Source: Pyropia yezoensis
Taxonomy: Eukaryota; Rhodophyta; Bangiophyceae; Bangiales; Bangiaceae
Assembly (NCBI GenBank): GCA_009829735.1
Contig: CM020619.1
Span: 7,368,375-7,432,374 of the forward strand
DNA length: 64,000 nucleotides
Direction of reading: 5' to 3'
In this document: in pieces, positions 32,066-41,726 of the stretch
Position numbering within the stretch: position 1 is the first letter of the stretch
How the letters are laid out: each line of letters begins with the position of its first letter
Program-made: the position numbers and the translations under genes
Notes under the pieces: model-generated
Databases searched by the model: none
What the model was told of the DNA's origin: nothing
What the model saw: the letters and a program-made list of their open reading frames with translations, nothing else

Positions 32066-34012
32066 ATGGCTAGTTCGGACCCCCCGTCGTCCGGGGAGTG
32101 CACGGGTGACGCACGTACTTCAAAGCCTTTGAATACTGGTGAGACACAGGTGGGTTTACCTGGGGTCGCAGAGGAGCTGGAGGTCCCTCAAGCCAGCAGG
32201 ACTGGAAGTGCGGGCGGGCAACAGGCCACCCCGGCTCAGTCGGGAGTTCGCTCGGGTGACACTTCTGATGTGGGTGGGCCGAAGTCTGGCCACCGTGTGG
32301 TATACTCAACGGGAACGTCCCAAGGGGTGAGGACTGTCCCCGCGGGTTCCACTCGGGTTGGAGCCAACTTTGGCTTGGAGCCGTCGCCAACTAGGCTTTC
32401 GGAGGACGGCGGACCTCCGTTGGTCGGCGATGGGCTCGCGCCCATGCCCCCGGTTGAGACCCCTGAGGAACGTGGTTACCACTCAGGTGGACTCCCGGAG
32501 GCGGACCGAGACTCAACTGGAGTCGACAATCCACTCCTCGCGGAAACTGTCCGCCGGGGGGCGACCAATGTGTTGCGGCAGACTTTGCCGGACCTGGTGG
32601 TCACGATGACGAATACTATTCTGAATCAGATTGTGGCGAGTTTGCCAGATGGCCTTCATGTCCAGACCGGATCGGGGCTTTCGAGCCCGCAGGCGCAGGG
32701 GGAATCCCTCCTCACGCCTATCTCAGGTCACCCCGAACAGGGGGCGACACCTGTGACTCCCAACGAGGGAGCCACACCATACTCAGTGGGGCGTACGCCC
32801 TTCACGGGGGAGATTCCCCCGGGAACGCCGGCGGCTATACCAAGCTCGCCGCGCCAGACTACAGGCACTGAGGGTCAACTTACCCCAGTGCCACAGCGGC
32901 TGTTCCCTCAACGTGAGGTGCCGCCCAAGATCCAGGTAGCCAACCCGATCTACCAGAGGATCTTTGCTTGTGAGACCTACGCCCTCTACAACAAGTCGGT
33001 GGCGTATGGTCCTGACCAGGCCCGAGCCATGGGCCGTGCCAAGAAGAATGCACTTCATTCTTTTGGGCACAAAGCGGAGTGGGATGGAACTCCCCCCCTC
33101 CGTCTCTTTGAGTTCCTACGTCGTTTCACAAAAGCCTGTGACGACAATGCCATAAGTGAAGGCATGGCTTTTTACATGCTACAGGAGTTTACAAAGGGCG
33201 ACCTGCGGACAGAACTTATGTCCGTCATGCCCAGCTCCTCAAGGGGAGGCGCTGGTGAGGTGACGTCCTATTTGGAGCTCGTCAACTGGTTGTTGAGAGC
33301 CATGGTTGATGAAGCGGCGTTGGCTTTTCAAGTCGAGGAGCTCACGCAAGCCCATCAGGAAGAGGCGGAGGACGAGTTGTCCTTTGCGGAGCGAGTTCGT
33401 AAGCTCAACAATCTTTGTGGGTTTCTTCATCCACAAGCTGTGGTGAAGAGTCGGTTTGTGGAGGGACACCATTGGTCAGTCTGGATGGAGACCCGGGAGC
33501 ATAACGCTGCCCGGGCGACCCTGGCCGAGTTGGCTAGGCTCGCTTACCGCAGAGGTGAGGCCTACCGCAAGTTGCGGGAGGAACATCGCCAGGAGCGTCA
33601 GGCCGAGTCGGCCAAGGAACGTGAGGAGGCGCGCCAGGCCAGAGAGTTGAGAGAGGCACGCCGAATCCGCAAGGAAAGGGTGGTAGCTGCCGTGGGAACT
33701 TCCCAGGGTATCTCTTCGTCGTCCCCAGTTGGGAAGACCCCTTTCGGAACAGACAATCGGTGTTGGAACTGCAACTCCGATGGACACTGGGCATATGATT
33801 GCCCCAAGTTGAGTAAACGCATCCAACAACTTGTTAGGAATGCGAGAAAGAAGTCGGCTACGAACGAAGTACTTTCACGCCGCGAGGGTGGGTCTCGACC
33901 GGTGGTGGCGGTCGCCACACCCTCGGCGGAGGGGGCGGACACGTCGTCCTCGGACTCGTCGTCTTCCCCTTCGTCCTCAGATTCGGACGCCAAGTCGGCG
34001 GGAGACGAATGA
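32066..34012 (+). CDS. Family A gag
   Basis: 648 residues from the ATG in CCAACATGGC. The N-terminal ~290 residues are Pro/Gly/Thr-rich; a retrotransposon capsid-like region follows (RFTKACDDNAISEGMAFYM, SYLELVNWLLRAM, FAERVRKLNNLCG), then a charged helical stretch. Near residue 575 comes one CCHC zinc knuckle (CWNCNSDGHWAYDCP) for RNA binding, and an acidic Ser-rich tail ends the protein. Its stop overlaps the start of pol as ATGA. Confidence 0.88.
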   Translation: MASSDPPSSGECTGDARTSKPLNTGETQVGLPGVAEELEVPQASRTGSAGGQQATPAQSGVRSGDTSDVGGPKSGHRVVYSTGTSQGVRTVPAGSTRVGANFGLEPSPTRLSEDGGPPLVGDGLAPMPPVETPEERGYHSGGLPEADRDSTGVDNPLLAETVRRGATNVLRQTLPDLVVTMTNTILNQIVASLPDGLHVQTGSGLSSPQAQGESLLTPISGHPEQGATPVTPNEGATPYSVGRTPFTGEIPPGTPAAIPSSPRQTTGTEGQLTPVPQRLFPQREVPPKIQVANPIYQRIFACETYALYNKSVAYGPDQARAMGRAKKNALHSFGHKAEWDGTPPLRLFEFLRRFTKACDDNAISEGMAFYMLQEFTKGDLRTELMSVMPSSSRGGAGEVTSYLELVNWLLRAMVDEAALAFQVEELTQAHQEEAEDELSFAERVRKLNNLCGFLHPQAVVKSRFVEGHHWSVWMETREHNAARATLAELARLAYRRGEAYRKLREEHRQERQAESAKEREEARQARELREARRIRKERVVAAVGTSQGISSSSPVGKTPFGTDNRCWNCNSDGHWAYDCPKLSKRIQQLVRNARKKSATNEVLSRREGGSRPVVAVATPSAEGADTSSSDSSSSPSSSDSDAKSAGDE

Positions 34013-35577
34013 CCGTTGGAGCTGGTCGTCCGAAGCTCACAACGGCAGCCTCGGCCAAGTGGGTCAAGAGGACGAACCAACCGTGCCGGATACTGCGGCG
34101 ACCTAAGAAAGTCCGCCCACCTCGGGTAGGACTCCCCAAGAACGTAAACCCACGTCGGGTCATCCCGGTGCTGACGGGTGAGAACTTCCAGGTGGCGGGA
34201 CGGGTCCAACTTGCCCCCGGCCGCGCCTGTTGTGCCCGTATCGTACTTGATACCGGGTCAGGAGCCTCCTTGATACGCAAGTCGCTATTACCAAAGGAGA
34301 TGAAGCTCCAACGCTGGAAGTCTAAAGCTGACCATCTGATCGATATCGATGGTGGGGTACTTCCCATCGTTGGTGTGGTGACCCTACCAACTAGGTTGGG
34401 GACCCATGAGGTCGACGTGACCTATGGAGTAGTTGAGAATATATCGGTACCCCTGCTTCTGGGTACCCCTTATGTTGTAACTCAAGTGCCTTTGATTTGT
34501 GGCCCTGAGTACTGGGTCAAGTTGATGAATGGGGAAGCCATCCCCATCCTTGGTAAGGGAAAGTCTGTGCCTCCGGTGACAGTCTCACAGTCGAAGCCGG
34601 TTTGCTCTGTGAGAGATGGGTTTACTGCTACGCTGCGTTTAGCCCGTAAAGTCACGTTGCCCCCCAACTCGGTGGCACACGTCGACGTTGTAACTGATTA
34701 TACGGGGAACGGGTTGGTGCACCCTCACCCCCGTCTTGCTCGCAAGCACCAAGTGCATGTTGCCCTTGGAACGATGGATTCCAAAGCCGGAGTCCTGTGG
34801 AGGATCCAGGTCATGAACCTGAGCTCGTCGCCCAAGTACTTCAAGTCGGGAGCCAAGTTCGGCTATATCGACCGACATGAGGGACCGGTAGTAGCGGTCA
34901 CCCTCAACGCGGGCGCGAGTAGCAACCCGAAGTCCGGAAAGGAGAAGCATCAAGCCAAGTCGGCCGCCTCTCCGCGGCCCCATGTGAACATGGAGACTGT
35001 TCCACCCAGGTTGAGGGTTCAAGTTGAACGCCTTTTGGACCAATACCACAGGTTGTGGGACGGTCAATTGGGACTCATGAGAGCCCAACACCGGATCGAG
35101 TTGAAGCCCGGTGCACCCCCTATACGCCAACAACCGTATAAAGGAGGACCCCGTTCAAGGGCCCTCGTTAAGGAGCAAGTTGCTCGCATGGAGGCCCTCG
35201 ATGTGATCGAGGCCAGTAAAGCCGAGTGGGCGAGTCCGGTGGTTATCGTCCCCAAAGTTGATGGGACTCCACGGTTCTGTATCGACTACCGTAAGCTCAA
35301 CGAGAGCACGGTGAAAGACAGTTATCCCCTACCTAGGATGGATGACTGTCTGGACTCTCTGGGGGAGGCAAACGTGTTCTCTACCCTGGACTGTAACGCG
35401 GGGTACTGGCAAATTCCCATTGCCCCGGAGGACAGGCATAAAACTACCTTTACCTGTCACTGTGGTACCTACCAATGCAAGCGACTACCGTTTGGACTGT
35501 GTAACGCGCCGGCAACTTTCCAGCGCGCTATGGACATGATTCTGGCCGGAGTACGGTGGCAGATCTGTCTTGTGTAC
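34009..35577 (+). CDS. Family A pol, 5' part (protease and first half of RT)
   Basis: Begins with its own ATG inside the gag stop. Aspartic protease motif VLDTGSGASLIR, then the reverse transcriptase entry (ARMEALDVIEASKAEWASPV, FCIDYRKLNESTV, FSTLDCNAGYWQIP, PFGLCNAPATFQRAMD). The coding stretch stops where the family B LTR begins; a chance frame runs a little further into that LTR. Confidence 0.88.
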
Positions 35578-36148
35578 TGTAGCATCCCTGGCCCCGACTT
35601 GGCGCCGACCCGGGACTACAACCAGAGGGCACCAGGTGCCAGAACACGCCCGCCGTGTGGTGATGGTTGGCGGCCGTGGCCCGTGCCCGGCACTGGGATG
35701 CGGTGGACTACGCTATCCACACGTGAGAGAGGGATTGCTGATGGGTTTTTGCATACTTGTGAGGGACTTGATTTGAGAGAATTTGAGTGTGAGATTAGTG
35801 AGTGGGAATAGAATTAGTAGTGATAGTGGCCCCCGACCTGACGAGGTTAGACTCGGGTCGGGGCCACTCGGGGTTATGGGGGGGCTACCTGGCCAACGTG
35901 CCGAGGCTCCCCCAGATGCACGTTAAGAGGGACAGCGAGGCGCCCTTGGCCCGCGCCCTCAGGAAAAAGACAACTGCGCGTTTGCTTTCCTCTTCCCCGT
36001 GTGCACTACCGTGCGTATCTGTTTGCTCTGCGAGCAGGCACGTGAGGCAACAGGCATACCATTCTCGTAGTTCCCCTTTCTGTGCTACCTGTCCCTTTCC
36101 CCCGAGGGATATTGACACGTGTCTGAGAGGATCGAGTTTTATACCACA
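35578..36148 (+). repeat. Family B 5' LTR (571 bp)
   Basis: Ends TGTAGCATCCCTGGCC and GTTTTATACCACA. Mirror copy at 52779-53349. Not related in sequence to the family A LTR. Confidence 0.92.
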
Positions 36149-36152
36149 TATT

Positions 36153-36170
36153 TGGTGGAGCAGCAGGGGA
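36153..36170 (+). promoter_or_regulatory. Primer binding site, family B
   Basis: Same 18-mer as in family A (TGGTGGAGCAGCAGGGGA), four bases after the LTR, although the LTRs and proteins of the two families are clearly different. Confidence 0.7.
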
Positions 36171-36360
36171 TGATTGGAGTGTTTGAGAAGAGACATTTGG
36201 GAGCAGCGGTTGGGTTGTTCCTGTTCTGTCTTTTTCTGTGGTTTGGGAATTATTTGCACCCGTTCACGGGAATCCCATTCCTGGCTCTCTAACCCCTCTC
36301 TTGTGGTCTGGCGATCTTTGGACACGCAGGCAACTGGACTGTGGCTGTCAAGAGACCAAC

Positions 36361-38121
36361 ATGGCTACCCTCCCTGGCACGACGGTGCCCGAAGGGGTAG
36401 ACCCCGCGTCCCTTGATGCATCCCTGGTCACCGCGGGGGACGGTGCCCAACCCGGCGTTCTCCCTACGGGTGAAGCAGACCTGGGTGTGACATCCGGTAG
36501 CGGACTGGAGTCCACAGGCGGCCAAGCACCACCTGCTCCCGTTCCTCCGGCTGTTCCTCCTGTGGGAGCCACCCCGGGGTCAACGGCGTTTGAGTCCGCT
36601 CGCAGCAGACGTCTACCTCCTGTCGGTTCTACTACTCAACCTCCAGGGATAGCCCCTGGTGTGTTTACTCCTGGACCCACACATGGCAGCTGGGTGTATA
36701 CACCTCTTCCTGTGGGCACTAGCGATGCCAGAGGCACCGTTGTGACTGGCTCTACGGGTCTCCCTGAGACCTCGACCCCTGGGACCGGCCAAGCTTTTCC
36801 TCCCCTTGCATCCTATGGGGCGGGGAGCTCCAAGACCGGTAACCGGAGCAGCCGAAGGCGTCGGCGTCATCGCCGTCGCTCTAGCACCAGCGAGACCAGT
36901 TCCTCCAGCTCTGAGGAGGGATATGATTGGGATGCATCTCCCGGTCCCACCCGGCGCAGGCTAGTCGAGTTTGACTTCCCTGCCCATCAAGTGGGAGATG
37001 CCACCCTGAACAAGGTCACGTATTGGGGTAACTACCGGCTGGAGAACCAAGACCAAGGTTACACCCGGAAGATGGCCAAGAAGATGGCGTCCCTGAACCG
37101 GCGAATGCAGCCGAGCTTCCGGGGACATCCTAAGTTTTCCGGGAAGAGACCGGCGCTTATCTTTGCCTTCCTGCGCCGGTTTGTCAAGGCATGCAATGAC
37201 AACGATGTGTCCGAGGGCAAGGCTCTCTACCTCCTGGTTAACTTCATGACCGGAGAAGCGGAACAGCGGTTTGCACAGGTTCTACCAGACTCTGCCGGAC
37301 ACATTGTCGGACGTACCGTCGCGAGTTATCCGGAGGCGGTCAACTGGCTCCTGTCCAACTACGCTGACGCGGACTCTCTGCGTAAAGCAGTCGGCAGGCT
37401 GAACCGGGCAACCATGGAAAGACAAGAGACTCCAGAGGCGTTCGCCCGTCGTGTCCGGGAGATGAGCGATGCTTGTGGCAACGTTTACCCTGAGGACAGG
37501 CTCAAGATGATCTTCTCGGAAGGGCTTCCTGAATATCTTCAAGTCGATGCGGAGAACTACAACCAGGAACATCAAGAACATACCTTCCAGCAGTTGATGG
37601 CCTACACCCAGGGCAAGTACCGGCAAGCCAGGGCCCTCCAAGCTCCCCTGGTATCAACTCCCAAGCCGTTGTCGCGAGTTCGACCCGGACCCGACAAGTA
37701 TAAGGGAGGTGATAGCCCTGTACCAGTACTCGCAGTTGGCGGGCCCTCACCCAGGGGGCCAGGGGACAAGTGGGGCGGCTTCGTTTCTAAGGAGCAACCA
37801 TCCCTGGTCGCCCCCAAGCAAGTCAAGAACCAGCGGTTCCGGTCTTGTTGGCTGTGCCAGAAGGAGGATCACATGTCCTACCAGTGCCCGACTATTCCCA
37901 AGGACCTCCAGGAGAAACTCAAGCGTCAAGGACTGGTGTTTGCAAAGGCGGTCAACTGGGCTGACCGGCGGGCACCCTCCAAGATGGACAAGGCACAGGT
38001 ACATGCAATCCGAGTGGCAACCTTACAGAGCATCACGGAGGCTCTGGCAAGGGAAGCTCCTACGGACTTCGACCTGGAGACCGAAACCTCTAAGGACTCC
38101 TCGGACCCGGGAAACGAATAG
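36361..38121 (+). CDS. Family B gag
   Basis: 586 residues from an ATG in the context CCAACATGGC, the same as in family A. Pro/Gly/Thr-rich N-terminus, an Arg/Ser-rich patch (RRRRHRRRSSTSETSSSSS), a capsid-like region (FLRRFVKACNDNDVSEGKAL, AVNWLLSNYADADSL, FARRVREMSDACG), and a CCHC zinc knuckle (CWLCQKEDHMSYQCP). Distantly similar to family A gag in layout and in the capsid core. Confidence 0.88.
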   Translation: MATLPGTTVPEGVDPASLDASLVTAGDGAQPGVLPTGEADLGVTSGSGLESTGGQAPPAPVPPAVPPVGATPGSTAFESARSRRLPPVGSTTQPPGIAPGVFTPGPTHGSWVYTPLPVGTSDARGTVVTGSTGLPETSTPGTGQAFPPLASYGAGSSKTGNRSSRRRRRHRRRSSTSETSSSSSEEGYDWDASPGPTRRRLVEFDFPAHQVGDATLNKVTYWGNYRLENQDQGYTRKMAKKMASLNRRMQPSFRGHPKFSGKRPALIFAFLRRFVKACNDNDVSEGKALYLLVNFMTGEAEQRFAQVLPDSAGHIVGRTVASYPEAVNWLLSNYADADSLRKAVGRLNRATMERQETPEAFARRVREMSDACGNVYPEDRLKMIFSEGLPEYLQVDAENYNQEHQEHTFQQLMAYTQGKYRQARALQAPLVSTPKPLSRVRPGPDKYKGGDSPVPVLAVGGPSPRGPGDKWGGFVSKEQPSLVAPKQVKNQRFRSCWLCQKEDHMSYQCPTIPKDLQEKLKRQGLVFAKAVNWADRRAPSKMDKAQVHAIRVATLQSITEALAREAPTDFDLETETSKDSSDPGNE

Positions 38122-38249
38122 GGCAGGCGCTCTCCCCAAGTGTCTTCCCGAATCTCCGACGGCAGGGTACTTCTACCTGTTCCCCCCTTGCGTGCCGGGA
38201 GAAAGGACGGCAGTTACCCGCTCAACCGGTAGCCGCCTGGACACCCTGT

Positions 38250-40446
38250 TTGTTCAAGGGGACATTGCTCGTCCTGCGTAAAGAAAACCTCAAGATTAAT
38301 GCTCGTATGCGTGTGGGGGATAGTCTCCCCCAAGCTGTTACGCCGGTCGTTGACACGGGAGCCGGACCAAGCGTCATCACTGAGAACCTGTTACCTCCGG
38401 GCTGGCGTCGACATGCCTGGAGAGCGCCTACCCGGACCCATATCGTCGACGCTTCGGGTCAAACCCTACGACCGCTTGGCCGTCTTCCTGTCGCCATCTA
38501 TGTCAACAATGAACCAATGCTTTTTCCCTTTCTAGTAGTCAAGACCCTATCAGTCCCCCTCATCCTAGGCTGGGACTTCCAGAAGCAGCATGTCAAGAGC
38601 ATCCTACCCGGAGAAGGGAAGGTCCAGTTCAACCATGGGTTTGTGTCACCGGTATTGGAGCATCTGGACGCCAAGGTTCGTGTAGCCAAGAGTAAGAGGG
38701 AACGCATCTCACCCTCTACCTTGACTCTCTTCAAACCGGTGCTCCTACCTCCTCGCTCGGAGACCAAGGTTCAAGTAACGACCCGGATTGCAGGTCAATG
38801 CCTGATCTACGGACGTAAGGAATTCCTGGCGAAACACCGGTTATACTTGGCCCACGGACATCACAAGAAGGTAGAAAGGCACACCCCGTTCTCGGTGCTA
38901 ATCGTCAACGTGAGCCGGAAGCCAATAACCCTCGCCAAGGGCACCCGAGTTGGTACAGCAGAGCCTTACCGGGGATCCGCCCGTGCGATGAGCAAGGAAG
39001 ACCTCCTGAACCTGCAACAAGAACTGGCATCCTACTTGACGGCCTTAGACGTACCTCCGAAGCAAGAGCAGGCTGGCAGCGCTACTCCGAAACCCGAACA
39101 AGCACCACCCGGGATGCCGAAGGTCAAGCAAGAAAATGTCCCTCCCGACTTGAGGGAGGCACTGGAGAAGCTTCTCCAGGAATATCGGCACCTGTGGTCG
39201 GGAGAGCAGGGCAAGATGGACGCCACTCTACACCGGATTCAACTCAAGCCGGAAGCTAAGCCAGTGCACATGCAACCATATCGGGCCGGACCTCATCGCT
39301 GGGATGAGATTGAGAAGCAGGTTAACAAGATGCTCAAGATGGATGTTATGGAGCCGTCTGATGGCGAGTGGGCTTTCCCGGTGGTAGTCGTCCCGAAAAC
39401 CGGCGGTCACTTCCGTTTCTGCGTTGACTACCGGCGCCTGAACGAGCTGACAGTCAAGGACGTATACCCGATACCCCGGATGGATGATTGCCTCGACTTT
39501 CTTGGTGATGCCACCCTCTTCTCGACGCTGGATTGTAATGCCGGTTACTGGCAGATCCCTCTGGCTGACGAGGACAAGGACAAGACCACCTTCACGTGCC
39601 ACCTGGGACTATTCCGGTGCAAGCGTCTTCCTTTTGGTCTCACCAATGCTCCGGCGACCTTCCAAAGAGCCATCGACATCATCCTGTCCGGGCTAAAGTG
39701 GAGAACATGTTTGGTCTACCTGGATGACATTATCGTTTTCTCCAAGACCCCAGCGGAACACCTGGAGCACCTTCGGGAGGTCCTGGCCCTCCTGTCCAAG
39801 GCTGGAGTTACCCTCAAGGCCGAGAAGTGCCACCTGTTTGAGACTGAGGTGGAGTATCTGGGGCACGTGCTGAGTCCGGGGGAGCTCCGAGTCAATGAGA
39901 AGAACATCAAGGCCCTCCGGCATGCACGGCAACCCAAAACCCAGACGGAACTCAAGAGCTTCCTGGGTATGTGCAACGTCTATCGCCGGTTCGTACGGGA
40001 CTATGCTCTGATTGCCCGGCCACTGACCAAGCTGACCAGCAAGAAGCTTCCCGCACAACTCCCGGTGTTCGACGAGAAGCAGACCGCGGCCTTCGAAGAG
40101 CTCAAGAAGCGCCTGACCACCACTCCAGTACTGGCCTTACCCAAGCGGGAGGGCCAGTTTGTTCTGGAGACGGATGCCTGTGGCGTCCAGGTGGGGTGCT
40201 CAATACTCCAGCAGCAACCTGATGGGCACTTTCTCCCGATAGGCTACTACAGTCGCGTCTTGACCCCAGCTGAGAAGAACTATTCCACGACCGAGCGCGA
40301 GTGCTTGGCAGTCGTCTGGGCTTGCTTCCTGTTACGGCCATATCTTGAAGGACAAGAGTTCCTCATCCGGACGGACCACGCCAGCCTAAGGTGGCTGCTA
40401 TGTATGGACAGCAGTCAAGGAAGGGTAGCCCGGTGGCGCCTACGCC
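38250..40446 (+). CDS. Family B pol, part (protease, RT, RNase H)
   Basis: In another frame than gag, about 130 bp after its stop. Protease motif VVDTGAGPSVIT, RT with FCVDYRRLNELTVKD, FSTLDCNAGYWQIPL and the active site LVYLDDIIVFS. RNase H follows with LETDACGVQVGCSILQQ and RTDHASLRWLL. It runs into the sequence gap, so integrase is not seen in this contig. Confidence 0.88.
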
Positions 40447-40946
40447 NNNNNNNNNNNNNNNNNNNNNNNNNNNNNNNNNNNNNNNNNNNNNNNNNNNNNN
40501 NNNNNNNNNNNNNNNNNNNNNNNNNNNNNNNNNNNNNNNNNNNNNNNNNNNNNNNNNNNNNNNNNNNNNNNNNNNNNNNNNNNNNNNNNNNNNNNNNNNN
40601 NNNNNNNNNNNNNNNNNNNNNNNNNNNNNNNNNNNNNNNNNNNNNNNNNNNNNNNNNNNNNNNNNNNNNNNNNNNNNNNNNNNNNNNNNNNNNNNNNNNN
40701 NNNNNNNNNNNNNNNNNNNNNNNNNNNNNNNNNNNNNNNNNNNNNNNNNNNNNNNNNNNNNNNNNNNNNNNNNNNNNNNNNNNNNNNNNNNNNNNNNNNN
40801 NNNNNNNNNNNNNNNNNNNNNNNNNNNNNNNNNNNNNNNNNNNNNNNNNNNNNNNNNNNNNNNNNNNNNNNNNNNNNNNNNNNNNNNNNNNNNNNNNNNN
40901 NNNNNNNNNNNNNNNNNNNNNNNNNNNNNNNNNNNNNNNNNNNNNN
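40447..40946. other. Sequence gap (500 N)
   Basis: Exactly 500 Ns, a placeholder size. Left edge is family B RNase H; right edge is family A integrase C-terminus. Confidence 0.98.
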
Positions 40947-40953
40947 CGCTTTT

Positions 40954-41615
40954 GTGACCCCCCGTCGCGTGCGGTCTATTGCCGTGCGGCGGCCGCTCCC
41001 AACTAGGGAGGATGGTGGCAGTACGCCCACTCCTACTGAGAGTAAGGCGGAGTTCGCTGCTAGGCTTGAAAACCTCATCCCTAAAGTCAGGGCTGAGATG
41101 GACAAAGCACAAAAGCGCTACAAGCGTACCTTTGACAAAAAGGTGCGCAACGCCAAGCATGTCCCCGAGCAGGGTGACTGGGTATTGGGTCCACTCACAC
41201 ACCCCAACTGGGGGTAAGTTGGTGTTCCAGACGAAGGGGCCGTACCAGGTCCTTCGTACTGATGGGCCGGCGCTTCACCATCGAAAGTGACGATGGGGTC
41301 CGCACAGTGAACGGACAGGACGTGGTCAAAGTTGCACCACCGCCTGCAGGCGACCCAGCTTGGGCGCGTGCTTTGAAAACGTGGCGCCTGCCCTCGCTGC
41401 CTGCAGCCAAACAGGGCCCGCAGGAGTACGTGTTCGACAAGTTCATCGACCACGGCTGGGATGAGGATACTGACCGCCTCATGTTGAGGGTGCGTTGGTT
41501 TGGCTACAAAGCCAAGGATGATACGTGGGAGTATGTGGAGGACCTTCCTGCTGAGAAGGTCCGGGCGTACTGTGCCCGGAACGAGATAGACCCTAACAGC
41601 CCTCCCTCAACGTGA
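40954..41615 (+). CDS. Family A pol end: integrase C-terminus and chromodomain
   Basis: Contains the integrase tail and a chromodomain (EYVFDKFIDHGW, LRVRWFGYKAKDDTWEYVED) that in chromoviruses guides insertion to marked chromatin. Truncated on the left by the gap; about one break. Confidence 0.75.
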
Positions 41616-41726
41616 GGGAAGGCCGAGCAACAGTGCCAAGAGAGTGCTTCAAGTCGAAGTGGTACGCAGAGTGGCTTTAAACTACAGCCCTAACCCTCAC
41701 ACTCTCACAACAAAGGCAGCTGCCAA

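Larger units (their letters stand above)
31477..35577 (+). mobile_element. Ty3/gypsy chromovirus family A, 5' part (contig 1)
   Basis: 5' LTR 31477-31946, primer binding site, gag 32066-34012 and the first part of pol from 34009, up to the point where family B is inserted. Target duplication GTGTC at 31472-31476. The gag and pol parts seen here look whole apart from the nested insertion. The LTR differs from its presumed 3' partner at 47514-47983 at about 5-6 of 470 positions, so the insertion is young but older than B. Confidence 0.9.
35578..40446 (+). mobile_element. Ty3/gypsy chromovirus family B, 5' part, nested in A (contig 1)
   Basis: 5' LTR 35578-36148, primer binding site 36153-36170, gag 36361-38121, protease/RT/RNase H to the gap. 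Inserted into family A RT with the 5-bp duplication TGTAC (35573-35577; its partner is at 52774-52778, reverse strand). The two presumed LTRs differ at about 2 of 571 positions, so this is a very recent insertion. The visible coding parts look whole. Confidence 0.9.
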
